From Reticulascus tulasneorum (taxonomy: Eukaryota; Ascomycota; Sordariomycetes; Glomerellales; Reticulascaceae), in assembly GCA_001557505.1 (NCBI GenBank), contig LSAX01000001.1, forward strand, positions 1,860,001 to 1,924,000: 64,000 nucleotides of DNA, in the 5' to 3' direction. This document shows, piece by piece, positions 35,132-46,902 of the stretch. Every line of letters starts with the position of its first letter. Positions within the stretch are counted from its first letter, which is position 1. The notes under the pieces were generated by a model, which was not told where the DNA came from, ran no database searches, and saw only the letters and a program-made list of their open reading frames with translations. Made by a program: the position numbers and the translations under genes.

Positions 35132-37475
35132 ATGTCGGCTCTGCCCGATCCTCTTGTGAGGAGAAATCGAGGTTTTCTGGGCCACGACAGCTCAGCCTTG
35201 TCGGCCCGTGATCTTCAGGTACGCCGAAACTGCTGGCCCTGGACCTTTGTGTCTCTGCGCGAAACCTCCTGTCGGGTTCTTGCTCATGCTTACACTGGAC
35301 TTCACTTCTTCGTAGGACCGTCGCCAATTACGATATGAGCTAGATTTAAACTCGTGGAACTTGCGTATTTGGGGTGTGGCAGCTTCCGGCTTCCTCACCG
35401 ACTCGTAAGTGGCCACCACCACCACCAATCTGTGCGACATTTCAACCTTCACCTTCCCAGTCTAACTTATATGACAGCTATAACCTGTTCTCGACCAATG
35501 TTATTCTCGCTTCCATCGCATTTGTATATTGGCCTGGACACGATGAAAGATGGCGTGGTCTACTCATCAACTTTTTTACCCTATTCGGCTCCATAGTCGG
35601 CCAGCTACTGTTTGGATACCTTGCCGACTTCTACGGTCGTACGCGTCTATATGGGATTGAGCTTGTGCTCGTCATTGTATCTACCATTGGAGTCGCGACT
35701 AGTAGCTACGGCTTTGACGATATGAGCTTTCTTGGCCTGTTCATATGGGTTAGTTGTACCCTCTCGCCCCGCCTCTCACGAATTCACTTTGCTCACGTGC
35801 AGTTCTATAGTGGCGTTTTGTTATGGGAGTTGGTGAGCTACAGTGTTCTCCTCTCCGCCGGGCTTTCAAAGGTTAACCTCTTATACGTAGGCATCGGCGC
35901 CGAATATCCCCTTAGCGCCGTCATCACGTCCGAGTGGTCGAGCACGCAGTCTAGAGGGACGATGATATCGTCTGTCTTCATGATGCAGCCAATTGGCCAG
36001 GCACTGGCGCAGTTGGTCGGCTTATGGGTTCTTCTTGGCCGAGAGAACACGTATGGCTTGGAGGCAATGCAGTGCGGGCTCAATGACAAACACGAGAAAG
36101 AATGTCGGCGAATAGTGGATGGCATCTGGAGGATTGTCATCGGCTCTGGAGCTGTGCCTGCCCTTCTAGCCATCATATTCCGCTTCTTTCTATTCGACTG
36201 TGGTCTCTACAGTCTCGAAGTCAAGAATAAGCCGGGCATAGCTCTGAGGAATACCCAGAGGGTCTATGGCGCGCCGCCGGGAGTCGCCAACGGCTTTCCC
36301 ATGCATTCTCCCAACGGCCTGCAGACAACCGATTCTCCACAACCAATGCCAGTACAATTTTCGAAGGAGGATTTGTACAAGTTCTTTATAGAAGATGGAA
36401 ACTGGTATTATCTGCTTGGTAAGTTGGCATGCAGGGGCGGTACCATTTCTCTACTGGTTTTGTTTCTGTGTTCCTCCTCTTGCATGGGATACGGCTGACT
36501 TTGAAAACGGCAGGCACGTCCGCAACGTGGTTTTTCTTGGATGTGAGTTTCTACGGTCTTTCTCTCGATAACAGGGGCACACTGTCGGACATGTGGGCAA
36601 CTACTGGTCCTGCCGACATTAACTCGGGATTGTCTTGCTGGAACTCCTCACTCCCTGGCGGCAACTCCTCAGTTCCAGGTTGGGCAGCAACTGGCTTGCC
36701 GATCTGGCAAACCGATGCTACTCTGCCTTGCAACACCATTTACGATGTGCTCTTGGAACAGGCGAAACAGTACCTGCTGACTGTGTCCGTTGCATCGATC
36801 GCGGGGAGCGTCTGTTTTGTTTTAGCGGCAAACCACATACCTCGCCGGCTATGGCTAACAGTTTCATTCTTTGTCCTGGCTGTGCTCTTTGTAATAACAG
36901 GCTGCGTATACTACGGTGTCAGCCGTAGTCCAGCGGCGCCGGCAACTGTGGTATGCGTGGCATTGTGTCATTTTATGTTCAATTTCGGTAAGTTTTACCC
37001 AACTTAACTGACCCCCAACCCATACTGCCCGCATGCCAATATCTAACCGGTCCGTTCAGGTGCGAACACATTGACCTTCCTCATTCCCGCCGAAATATTC
37101 CCAACATGCTATCGATGCACATGCCACGGCATATCCGCAGCCGCGGGTAAGGTGGGAAGCATCGTGGCATTGCTAGTCGTGTACGGCATCAACTCTTCAT
37201 ACAAGGACCCCAACCGACAAGGCCTCATTTTCCTGCTGTTCGGCTCCTTCGTTGCGTTGGGAGCCATCTTCTCATGGGCCTATCTCCCGGACAGCCAGCG
37301 ATGGACAGTGGATGAGGATGGGCGCCGTGTGTTGGAGACGAAGAACCTTGAGGAATTGGGCGGAGGACGGGAGAAGGCGAGGCAATCGGGCGAGGTGGTT
37401 ACCGTCAAGGGTAAATGGACGGATTTTAAGAGGCGGAGGATGACCCCGAGATCGTCTCAGAGTAACGATGCATGA
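35132..37475 (+). CDS. Major facilitator transporter, phosphate:H+ symporter type (PHO84-like)
   Basis: Plasma-membrane transporter, probably importing inorganic phosphate (PiPT branch of the MFS). The structure is join(35132..35218,35316..35404,35478..35748,35811..35832,35891..36418,36514..36987,37060..37475), 628 aa. Introns carry GTACGC, GTAAGT, GTTAGT, GTGAGC, GTAAGT and GTAAGT donors; exon 4 is only 22 nt and restores [22 protein letters not shown], the conserved TM4 region of the family. Other signatures are [19 protein letters not shown] (TM1), [19 protein letters not shown] (loop 2-3 motif), a long central loop, and [31 protein letters not shown] (TM10-11). There are possible N-glycosylation sites in the TM7-TM8 region ([10 protein letters not shown]). 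The hydrophilic C-terminus (about 570-628) is basic. The substrate is inferred from family resemblance; other organic anions cannot be excluded. Confidence 0.9.
35811..35832 (+). other. 22-nt microexon of the phosphate transporter
   Basis: The exon is bounded by a CTATAG acceptor and a GTGAGC donor. It encodes WRFVMGV plus the first base of a Gly codon, exactly the residues needed between FIW and GIGAEYP. Confidence 0.75.
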
Positions 37476-37777
37476 TACGAAGAACGGAGAAGGAGCCGCG
37501 AAATTTGTATGTTTCTCGCTGGGTGTAGCAGAGGAAGGGGAGAAATATGATACCCAGGCTTTTTGACAAGCCTCTTGTAAACTTCACCGGTCTCACGAAT
37601 TGAAACTTTCGCGTCGAACGATGATATTTCTTCCAATATGCTGTTTCCACAGCTGCTTAGAGTCGGCTCGATTTCTTGAGCAACATCACAGCAATCGTTG
37701 TTCCCGAAAGCATAGATATCACCGGCGAGTCCACCGGCGATGCAACCGACGCAATCTCACACTTGGGTCCCCCTGCT
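37476..37777. other. Short convergent intergenic region
   Basis: About 300 bp between the transporter and GST stop codons; it contains only the 3' UTRs. Confidence 0.6.
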
Positions 37778-38713
37778 TCATGTGTGCAGATTTTGTTGGG
37801 ACGCTGTAGTGTCCTGGATCAACAAATCTAGAGTGTCGACATACAACTCCGGGGCGCTCGTGGTAGCCTGGACATGCGTATTGCCCTCAATGGCATCAAG
37901 CCACCGTTGCCAACGGGTGCCCGGGACTGGATTGCTCCAACCACGGTGCGGTCGCAAGATCCGTGAAAGCCGAATAGCAAACGGCGCAAAATGGATATCT
38001 ACCAGGCAAAGGCTGTTGCCGAGGAAATAAGGTCCCTAAGAGCCCGGGTTTGTAAGCCGTAGAATATGACGAGCAGGCGGGAACTGTACCTCTTCGTCTG
38101 CTGCCAGGACCAGCTCCTCGATACTCGACTGCAGCTGTTCGGCTCTCTCGTTCTTGCCCGGTTCCGATGCACGGAGAAGGTTGTAGAAAGATGGCACAAT
38201 GCGGGAATTAACCTAGGTAACTTTAGGTCGCCTGGCTCCGGGGCTTCAGAATGGGCTGTTAGCTACTTACGTGATGTATCCATAAGCGGCAAATTGCTCT
38301 GAGGCGAGCATCTGTCGGATACAGCGGCACGCTGCTGTCGACGTCTTCAAGCTGCAATGGAGTCAGCATACTCAACAAGTGTCTTGCGCTTGACTCGCTG
38401 AGAGTCGACCTTCGATGGTAGCGACTCACATATTCCAGGATGACAGCACTCTCAGCGCATGCCCAATCCCCCTGACGAATAGCGGGAACCGCTCCTCTGG
38501 GGTTTGCTTCAAGCAATTGTGTAGATGCTGGTCTTTTGTAGGGGTCGATCTCGCAGTACTGGTAAGGAAGTCCCTTGGCTTCCAAGGCTATCCAGACTCG
38601 CTGCGAAAAAGGGCTGTGGTGAGAGGTTAGATCTGAGTCAAAAACGACAATCGACAATCACGGGGTAGCTGTCTGAATAGAACGTACTCAAAGCATGCGG
38701 CATACAGTTTCAT
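37778..38713 (-). CDS. Glutathione S-transferase (Omega-like fold), active-site Cys replaced
   Basis: Soluble GST of 223 aa. The structure is complement(join(37778..38035,38090..38212,38271..38351,38430..38613,38688..38713)); introns begin GTACGT, GTGAGT, GTAAGT and GTACAG, all with YAG acceptors and with branch sites CTAACC and GCTGACTCC in the first two. The N-terminal thioredoxin fold begins MKLYAACFDPFSQRVWIALEAKG, followed by the cis-Pro/glutathione site RGAVPAI and the AESAVILEY motif. The all-helical C-domain has LWIHHVNSRIVPSFYNLL and GPYFLGNSLCLVDIHFAPF, the N-capping box region. Omega-type enzymes have CPF where this protein has D9-P10-F11, so thiol-transferase chemistry by that Cys is not expected; C7 is nearby. 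The role could be conjugation, peroxide reduction or a non-catalytic function. The start is set by the 26-nt first exon, which supplies the conserved MKLY strand. Confidence 0.88.
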
Positions 38714-38853
38714 GCCACTATCTTTCGAGTGCTTTCTAGCAGTCACAGCTGCCGAAGCCGAGACTTTTCTGGGAACTTGCTTCTACAATTTTGACAGTCA
38801 GTACGCATTGTCGGAGTGGAATGGACTTGGGACTCAGCAGAGCCCGACAGGGT

Positions 38854-40009
38854 TCAGACCTTCTTGAGTTCCTTTTCTTGCTGTGCAAGGTACCTCATCA
38901 CGCTGTTTTTCTTGACGTCGTCGCTCTTCGCCAAGGTATGCTTGTGCGCACCCGCAACTCCGCTGCCACCAATATGGCCGTTAACCCTCTGTATCGTCCA
39001 GAACTTCTCCCCGTCGTGCCCCGGCTGATTGGCAGCACTTCCAGCCGGCAGCACACGAAATCGCTTTTCGTCTGGGGATGCCAGCACACCCTGCGGCGTA
39101 TCAACGGGCGTGTATGTCTCATCATCAAGGTCATGAAGCGTGGCGCCTGGGAAGTACTCGGTGATCTTGATCTTTACGTCACATTGATTCAGCTCGCGGG
39201 CAGCGCGCTTTCGTTTTCTCTTATTTGGATCAACCGACTTGGCAGTCCCTGGCGGACGACCTTTAAGTCTGCAGTCCCAGTAATGGGAGATGAATGGTTT
39301 CTTCTTAAGCCGTTGGGTGGACCTATGAGAGTAGACATTGTCTACGTGGGGGAAATATGTCTCATACCTGGACGAATGTCAGAGACAAAATCAGGGTGGA
39401 TAGTCAGCGACGTGTGGATTACTGGTGATTTGTCAGTATGATTAGTCCATCTGCGGCAAACAGCCTCTGCCGCCATTCCTGGAGATCTGGAGGGTCGACG
39501 ACGAGCCTGCTGGTCAGTTGGCCGCCATGGGGCTTCCAGCCGGTGGTGTCCGAGGTCGGTGATGGTGCAATGGGGAATGTAACTCCGTCATGGTTGACTT
39601 GCGAAGCAGGCGTGGGTGTTAGAATACCGAATTGGCCTTGTTTGGCTGGGGTGGACAGTCCTGGAGGCACAGGTGGTTGAACTTGAGCCCGCCTGGCTGG
39701 TTGGCTTGTTACTCGATTTCGGGAAGAAGCGTGGCCTGGTGAAGAGGAAGAGGGCAGGTGTCCATGGTCTAGAGGCTTGGAAGCTTGCCGGCGGGACTCT
39801 TGAATGCTGATGCGATCGAGATCCGGGCGGAATGCAGACGGGTCTTGTTGGTCCAGAGCGGAGATATCCAAGGGCGTTTGGAACACGCTGGTACCAGCGC
39901 CTGCGCCAGCTGCCGGGGTTGGATGGCGTTGGTGCCGATGTTGGTGCATCTGATGGGAACCCCGTGGAGTGCCGGCTGCCGGCTGGCTGAACGGCGTCGG
40001 AGCCGGCAT
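38854..40009 (-). CDS. Unrecognised basic protein with SHYWDCRLKGRPPG motif
   Basis: Unassigned, probably nuclear. The structure is complement(join(38854..39367,39423..40009)), 366 aa; the intron has a GTAATC donor, a TCGCTGAC branch and a GTCCAG acceptor, joining ILTNHQ to YETYFPHVDN. The ATG at 40009 is the best start in frame; an in-frame TTG lies just upstream and an additional 5' exon is possible. The first 170 residues are His/Pro/Ala/Gln-rich and disordered, with many SP/TP sites. The compact region YETYFPHVDNVYSHRSTQRL, KPFISHYWDCRLKGRPPGTA and NKRKRKRAARE follows; it has an AT-hook-like KGRP core and a strong nuclear-localisation cluster. The extreme C-terminus is a Lys-rich helix (SVMRYLAQQEKELKKV). 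DNA or RNA binding is inferred from composition only. Confidence 0.75.
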
Positions 40010-40802
40010 GATGTTTGGCAATACGTTGCTGCTTTACCAGCCCTGTGTCTGGTGTAGGCTGCAAGTGAGTCTTGTCAGCAGCGGAAGAGGGAAGTTAAGT
40101 CTTCAGCCAGCGGCCTAAGGCTCCTCGCCACAGCGGGGGATACCAGGGCGGCAACTGGTTATGGTCGAGTGCACGGGCCATGCCTAATTCTAGCAACCTC
40201 CCGAGTCCATTTCATATACCTACAGTACTCTCCCCACATTTTACCTGGATGTGACCTACCTTTGTAATCTGCAGACTTAACTTAGAAAGGCTTTTCACCA
40301 AGTACTAAAGCTAGGAAATGCTTCTTCACCATCTCGGAGAGAGTTTGGCGACTGTTCAAGCCAATCCCAGCCTGTACGACATACCCGCCATCGGTGATAT
40401 CTCACCCAGAAAGATATGGCTCAGGATACCAGACACAATAGGTGACGATCATCTAGTGATGGTGATATTTGAGAGTCGTGTTGTACCGTACTATCATCAG
40501 CTTCTCACTCTAAATAAGACCAGAGCGCAGATGTCCAGAAGCTCGAGGGCCCGTACGTAGTGTTGTACATCCCAATCCAAGAAACGCCTCCTTGTTCCAT
40601 TCAGTCCATCCCGTTTAAACCAACAATACTGTCAAAGACACCCAAGAGATCTACCACCACTCACGACCTTGTCGCAGATATGGGAAGGCAATTGCAGCCC
40701 ATCAACACCAGTCACAAACGAACGACCTATAATACCCTGCCCCGACCTACCACCCAGATATCCACCTCCCAGTCTCCCTCGACGTAGCCGGAGCAGTCGA
40801 AA
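40010..40802. other. Intergenic region between two minus-strand genes
   Basis: The region carries the promoter and leader of the gene at 38854-40009, including the candidate uORF, and the 3' UTR of the Zn2Cys6 gene. Confidence 0.5.
40095..40181 (-). promoter_or_regulatory. Candidate 28-codon upstream ORF
   Basis: The ATG at 40181 opens a frame beginning MARALDHNQLPPWYPP and ending LGRWLKT before TAA. It lies 86 nt from the presumed start of the basic protein, in the position of a uORF. Its composition (PPWYPPLW) is unlike random leader sequence. Alternatively it is a 5' coding exon that I could not join in frame. Confidence 0.4.
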
Positions 40803-43800
40803 TTAGTTGCCTGCGTCCCAAGATGACAGGTCCATGGCATCCATCGGTCCCATATTCATCAGAGACCGCAACACGCCTTCAGCAACCGGAGTCATGCCCG
40901 TTTGTCCTGAGAGATCTCCCCATCCGTTTGCCATCCCAAAGTCTGGCCCTGGTGTGTCACCCATAGAAAAGCGCTGTCCCGGAGTCAATCCAGTGGCTCC
41001 TATGCCGAACCCGCTTGGATCGTTGAAAAATGCGCCACTTCCCTCCGCAGCTGCTTGTGAATTCATGTTTTGATGCGACGAGACGGGACTGGCGTCGAAC
41101 GAGTTTCTCCCAGAGCCATCCATACCGTTGGATGCCATGTTTTGCCTGTGTTCTGATGCAGTGCTGGAGTTTGGTGTCGGCCGATTCGACTGATCCCCAT
41201 CTGGCGAGACCGACATATTATTCGCGTCTCCACTACTTTCGCTCTGTCCAAAGCCCGGGATGTGACCTCTGTTGGGGGCTGCCTTTTCATAAAGCGACCC
41301 AGAGCTTGGGGTCAAGCCAAGCCCGTGCAATGGCAATCCCCGCCCAGGATTTGTGTCATGGGGGACTTGTTGGTCGGCACCAAGCCAGTTCTGGGTCGCA
41401 AATCCACTCGACGACGGATTTCCAGAAACCTGACTATCCTGTTCTGGTTCTACAATATCAGGTGCCGTGGCAGCATTCGCATCGTCATCTGCAACCTTCA
41501 TGAAATGGCACTCGTTGCGGTACGCCAATATACCAGCCACTCCATCGGGGTCGTCGCAGACCGGCCGATTGGCCTTGGGAACTGTGTGGTTTGGGCCCGG
41601 CTGTCTGAAGTCAGTAATGATCATGACACATGATATCTTTGTAAACTTACACTATCACCGCTGCGTGGGAAAGCAGACTTTAGCTTTGGTATTCTCATAC
41701 CAAGCGCCTCCAAGTCGACGTCCAACTGGACCAGGAAGGACTCAGTGAGTGGGTTTCTCCGCTTCAAAGCGTTCATCGCGGAAAGAAGAAATCTCAGAGA
41801 GTCGGAAACTTGGCTCTCATCCGGACGGCTCTTCAAAAACTGTACAAAGACGCGAGCGGCCACGTAGAGGCAAAAGGAAATGAACGGATTCATCTGAAAT
41901 GAGGTTAGCGGGCAAGTGGCGGCAGAAACCAACAGGGAAAGACATACAATGGACAGGTCCATATGTGAGATCATTCTCATGATGCTGGCAATTTCATTGG
42001 CAGCAGTGATACATCGAACCTTGCTCTCGGCGCTCACCGAGGCAGGCAATCTGTTCTTGTCCGCCTTGAAAATCGCGGCCTGGTGGAGGCAGATTGTGGA
42101 TGTATGTATGCTCATGTTTGTGAAAATGATGTTGGGGTTCGACAAGCCAACAGGAAGCTTGAGATGGGATGGCAAGCAGAGCGATGTATTGAGAAGGATA
42201 TTATCCATATGACGATGCCGCTTCCAGAATTCGCCATTAAGGTCGTTGTCCCGATCATCCACGTCCGGCCGGTGGAGGTGAATCAAGTTTCGCCCAAAAA
42301 GACAAGCCATGAGCACAATGCCGCCAAAGGCAGACAGTTTGCCCGCACCTGCAGGACTCATACAATCCTGGAGAGACTGTGTCTGCTCGGGGCGGCTCAT
42401 GTCGTAAGCATCATCGGAAGAGGGTAAATTCGTCATGATGTCCTTTTCGTCGATGGTCATGGGCCACCCGGTACCGATACTGGCATATCGATCCTCGCAA
42501 AACGCCATCCAAAATGTTCGTCTACGCTCCTCCCTTTCGGTCCAGTCCCGGGGTGGCGGGAGACATTGTTTGACATCCAAGCCCGCACCATCAAGTCGAT
42601 GAAGGCCAATCCTGGAGATTGCGTCAACTCCAGGTCTCATATGAACACAACATTATGAGAAGGGCTGTGCACTTACATCTGGCATAGACGCACAGCCGCG
42701 CCGGTGTTCATCCAAGCCCTTGGAAAATACATCATTTTGAACTCATAGTTTGCAAGCAAGACGTGAGTCTGGGCATGCGCCACAGATATCATGTGTTCGC
42801 CGTAGCCCTTGATGTAGTCACCTTCAACGTACTTCCGTGCACGCTGGTAAAAGAGATCCTTGAGATCCGAGTATTTCTCTGTAATCGAGCACGCCAAGGT
42901 CCAGATGGCATATCTAAGTGCAACAGGCGGACGTTGGTTTGGTGCGCTTTGCGTCTCGTCAGTAAAGAAACTCCAAATGTGCTGAAACATCGAGACTCGA
43001 GTTGGGATGCGATATCTAAATTTGGATGGATGGAAGCAGAGCTTACAGATTCATGGCTGCTAGATATCTGAACTTGTGAATCATGGGTACAGAGGGATGA
43101 ATCTTTTCAAAAAAGATTTGATGGCTTTAAACAGATCAGCTTTCCTTGCATCAGGTAAGAGTGGCCGGAATCGTCTTGGCACATACAGCTCATCGATAGT
43201 TTCCTGCGGCGGCAGAGGCTCCTCGAGACCCAAACCAATCATCTCCCAGGTGAAGTTGCTCCCGACGTTGTTGATGCCCATGGACATATTCGAGTTGAAG
43301 TTGAAGTCATCAATCGTACCGGCCTGTGGAGACTCTGCGTTGAAATGCCATCGATCCATGTCACGGTCGCTTGCAATGCCAATAGACGGATTTGTCACAT
43401 TGAAGGGAGCGGCGGCTGCAGCTTGTTGGGTGCGGGTGCTCGCGGCACTGTCGAGGGTCAATGGTATGCCTTTAGACGGATCGGTGGCCCCGGGAATTGG
43501 GTCTTGGGTTTTCAGAAGAGTTTCGACTTGTTCTACATCGAGGTCAATAAGCATGCTGACGGCCAACTTTGTTCACGGGAAGGCACCAAGGTGCGCTCAC
43601 TGAGTCGTTCTTCTAGTGCCTTGACATATCCCCGCTTAGGACCGCTCTTTCTGCGGACCTCATCGTAGGCGCAAGAATGACCAAGCCTAGCACAGGTACT
43701 GCAGCTGGGCTTTACTCCGTCACACTTCAACTTGCGTTTCCTGCATATCATACAGGCCAGGCGCTTTGGCTTCGGAACGCCCGCATTGTCGGCGGCGTCT

Positions 43801-43889
43801 CTTGAAATCGAGTCAAGATTGGGGCTCCTGGACCGTTGCTGCGAGATGTCGCCGTTCGTTTCTGGTGGCGTTGCCGTGCTCGAGGACAT
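40803..43889 (-). CDS. Zn2Cys6 transcription factor with fungal-specific TF domain
   Basis: Nuclear regulator of 895 aa in seven exons: complement(join(40803..41600,41651..41893,41948..42611,42677..42946,43047..43124,43187..43532,43601..43889)). Donors are GTGAGC, GTATGT, GTAAGC, GTAAGT, GTATGT and GTAAGT, and every join preserves the frame. The binuclear cluster has cysteines at 46, 49, 56, 63, 66 and 73 (CMICRKRKLKCD...). Next come the linker RRKSGPKRGYVKALEERL and a short coiled-coil heptad run (LKQVETLL). The PF04082-type middle homology region spans about 200-500: IDELHQIFFEKIHPSVPMIHKFRYLAAMNL, RLCQMIGLHRLDG, RRRTFWMAFCEDRYAS. The C-terminal 270 residues are Ser/Asn/Gly/Met-rich, a likely activation domain. 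The target pathway is unknown; no obvious enzyme cluster adjoins it. Confidence 0.92.
41894..41947 (-). other. 54-nt stop-free intron in the Zn2Cys6 gene
   Basis: The intron has a GTATGT donor, a GCTAACC branch and a TTTCAG acceptor; its length is divisible by three and it has no in-frame stop. Retention would insert 18 residues between LSI and MNPF without breaking the frame. Confidence 0.75.
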
Positions 43890-46800
43890 TGCAACGGACG
43901 AGGGGCAGTGGTGGTGGTGGTGGAATGAAGTGCTTCACCAGCGCGGGAGCAAGGCACCGCAGGACAGGGCTATGACGATGAAGCGTGCCTCCTATGCTTC
44001 TCTAGGTAATCGTGCGAGGTTGCGGAACAGGCGGGTTCCTACGCGCAGGCGATTGAAGTGCGAGACGGCGCGCGGCGAACTGTCAACGAGAGAAACACGA
44101 TCTGATGGAAACGGTCACCGGAATGACGGGTGAGGTGTCGGTCACTGAGATGGAGGAGAAGTCCAACGGTCTGCCCATTCCTTTTTCAGGTTGCGATAAT
44201 TATTAATGGCAGCATGGGTGTACGGTGGCGCACAGTGTGAAGGTTTTAAAGTGTCGGCCAAAGCGGCACGAATTCCCCTCCCCCCCCCTTCTCCAACCTT
44301 AGGTCGCAAGTGGTGAGTCTGGTGGGGGGGAGGCTGGCCAGCTGGCGGAAGCATAACACATTAGAATGATGGCTGGAATCCTCAACCAGCAGATCAGCGA
44401 GAGGACATTCAACGACAGGTTCTGCTTGTGCGGCAGGCGGAAGAGCAATTTGATCGGAATCAAGCGCGCGACCAAACGCAACATGAAAGCGCTAATGGAC
44501 TTGACTACAAGTGAGAACTGGGCTGGACTTAATTAGGTATCTCAGGTGCAAATACCGAGACAAAAAGAGCCTCTGATCGCGAACTCCAGGCAACCACCCG
44601 GCCACGACGAAAAGTGCCGCGTGGGTGCGAAGATTACTTAAGTTACAGGCCAAGGACGGACGGCCTGGTACCGGTTTGCTGAGATCCATGGCTTGTCAAG
44701 CTGCTTTGAGGTTAGTACCTCGACTTCGCGTATCAGATAATACAGTGCGTTTGATAGAGATCAATACTGTCTCTTGCGGTACAGCTGGTCATGGCTCAAT
44801 GGCCCACCCCCCAGTTTTTGGACGTGGAAGGGGGGGGGGGGGGGGATTGATTGACCCTTTACACGGGACTGGATGACACCAAAAGGACCCCGTCACCCCG
44901 AAACATACGGCACCCTACCCACAACAGAACAGTGATTAGGTACCTATTCGTACGTACCTTAATTCTGTGCCGCTGACTGCTTTGTTAATATGAAGAGTGT
45001 GGCCCTGCTAACATTCATACACCATGTAACTGATTTGGGGCAAACCGCCATGGGTTTACCTAGGTACTTTCCGATGAATGTAAACTCCAAGCGTCTAGTT
45101 AGCTCCTCATTCACGCCGAGTATGTATACCAACGTGCCTGGCCTGCTTGGAGCACATATATATTAATAGAACCAGTGAACCCCAGGTGCTGGGATAGGGT
45201 ACCTTACCCAGCCTATGCCGCCAATGGCCCGCTAGAACAATCACATACCTAGGCAAGTCAAATGACTTCGTGTTTCGCTTCCATCTCGAACAGGCGCAGA
45301 GTCGGTTTTTTTCTCTGTTGTATACACATACCACGAGTTTACCGCCCCTTTGTTTTCGCACTGAGCTTTGTGCCTGCCCGTCCACTGATCATGCTATCAA
45401 CAAATTCGCAAATATGGCTTTCGATGGTCAAATTCGCGCGCCGTCAATATCTAGTATCTTGATATCGCGGCCGTCGTCGCATGCAACCTTTCGCAGGTGT
45501 ATTACACTACGTAGTCACGCCCTTTGCAAAGCCATCCATTCATCTAGCCTAAGATGCCAGCCTTGAAGTTGCGGTCTGTTCCTTCATATCTACCAATCCG
45601 AAGCTTTCCGAGCACAGCCTCATTCATTGCACAGCGTTGATCCACCCATGCAGCTGGTAAGTTCGCAGCTCGGTGTCGAGTTGCCCCGCGCTGACAATCA
45701 CTTGTGATTGGTTGCTCTTTTCCTTTGGATATGTAAGTAAGGTAGGTACTCACAGTACTCAACTGCCATGCCTCCCCTACGACGTCCGACTTGAAAGGTG
45801 CTTTCCAACATGGCCGCTGCATGGAAGAAAGAGACAGGGCCACTAAAAGCGGAGGAGCAGAAGGGAGGTAAACCGGAGCACACCAGGCCCAAAGAACAAT
45901 GCAACAGGTAGAAGAAGGTGGAAAGGGGCCATTTTAGTCGTGAGCTGAAGAGCCACCAAATAATGCAAACACATCATAAGCCCCAAGAGTGTCAACCATG
46001 CTTGCGAGTTAGAGGGGAACGGACAAGCGAGACGATCAGTTGGGAGTTTCTTAACGTGGTATTTAGGTCGGTAGCCAGATACTAGGAGCCGGGTATTTAC
46101 GATAAAGGTATGGCGTAAGCCAGAATGACTACAAACCAAAGCCCTATATGACTAAGACAGCCGGAGAATTGTACACGACAAGATGCACCGCAATCAGAGC
46201 TAAGGCTTATTATGGGTGTAATGCAGTTTCTTTGCTCGCTCCCTAAACCAACCGATGTCTGAACAGAATATATACACAAGTCGTTTGTGGATCGCAATCT
46301 TCCCATCCGCCAGGGCGATGAACACAGCCAAATGCGGTTCATCATGAAAATGTGGCCCGAAGCCTCCCCGGGTAGGAGATAACTAAGTAACAAGAAAGAC
46401 TATGCCCTAAGGCTAGCGATTCCTACACATATGTTCCATGATTCCCACATGTCGCCAGTCACCGTCTCCAAATTCCCAAGGGGGAAGTGCAAGAGCAGTA
46501 AACTCCAACCAAACCGGCCACTCCCTTAATGACTTCGGCCAATGACTCCTAGCGCCACTCATGACAGGTAGCAGGCTGCATGCAGAAGGAAATGATATCA
46601 CCATGAACAGGAAAGCAGTGAGCTGCCAGTACCAAACAACAACACAGTTCCAGACAATGTGATCCTGACAAGTGAAGAGTCCACCTTGTCACGCGACTTG
46701 TCCAAGTCACAACTACCAGAAGGATAGGGACAGGGGTCGCGAAGGATGGTGACAAGAGAAAGGCGAGAGGAATAGTGATGGTCATCGATCTATTATTTTC

Positions 46801-46902
46801 GTAAGGGTGGCCGTAAGCATTGATACCATCCAAACATGTGAGGTTTCGTATCCTGGCGCTGCACAAATCTCGTGATAATGCATGTGCATTCAGAGCACAC
46901 CG
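43890..46902. other. 3 kb intergenic region
   Basis: The region carries the promoter of the Zn2Cys6 gene at its left end and the cyclin 3' UTR at its right. A 16-G run lies at 44830-44845, with CCTAGG/AGGTAC words near 44940-45065 and 45247-45255. Frames at 44625-44876 and 45843-46139 (minus) lack family features, and no gene is supported. Confidence 0.45.
44830..44845. repeat. Poly-G tract (16 nt)
   Basis: An uninterrupted run of 16 G in intergenic DNA. Confidence 0.9.
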
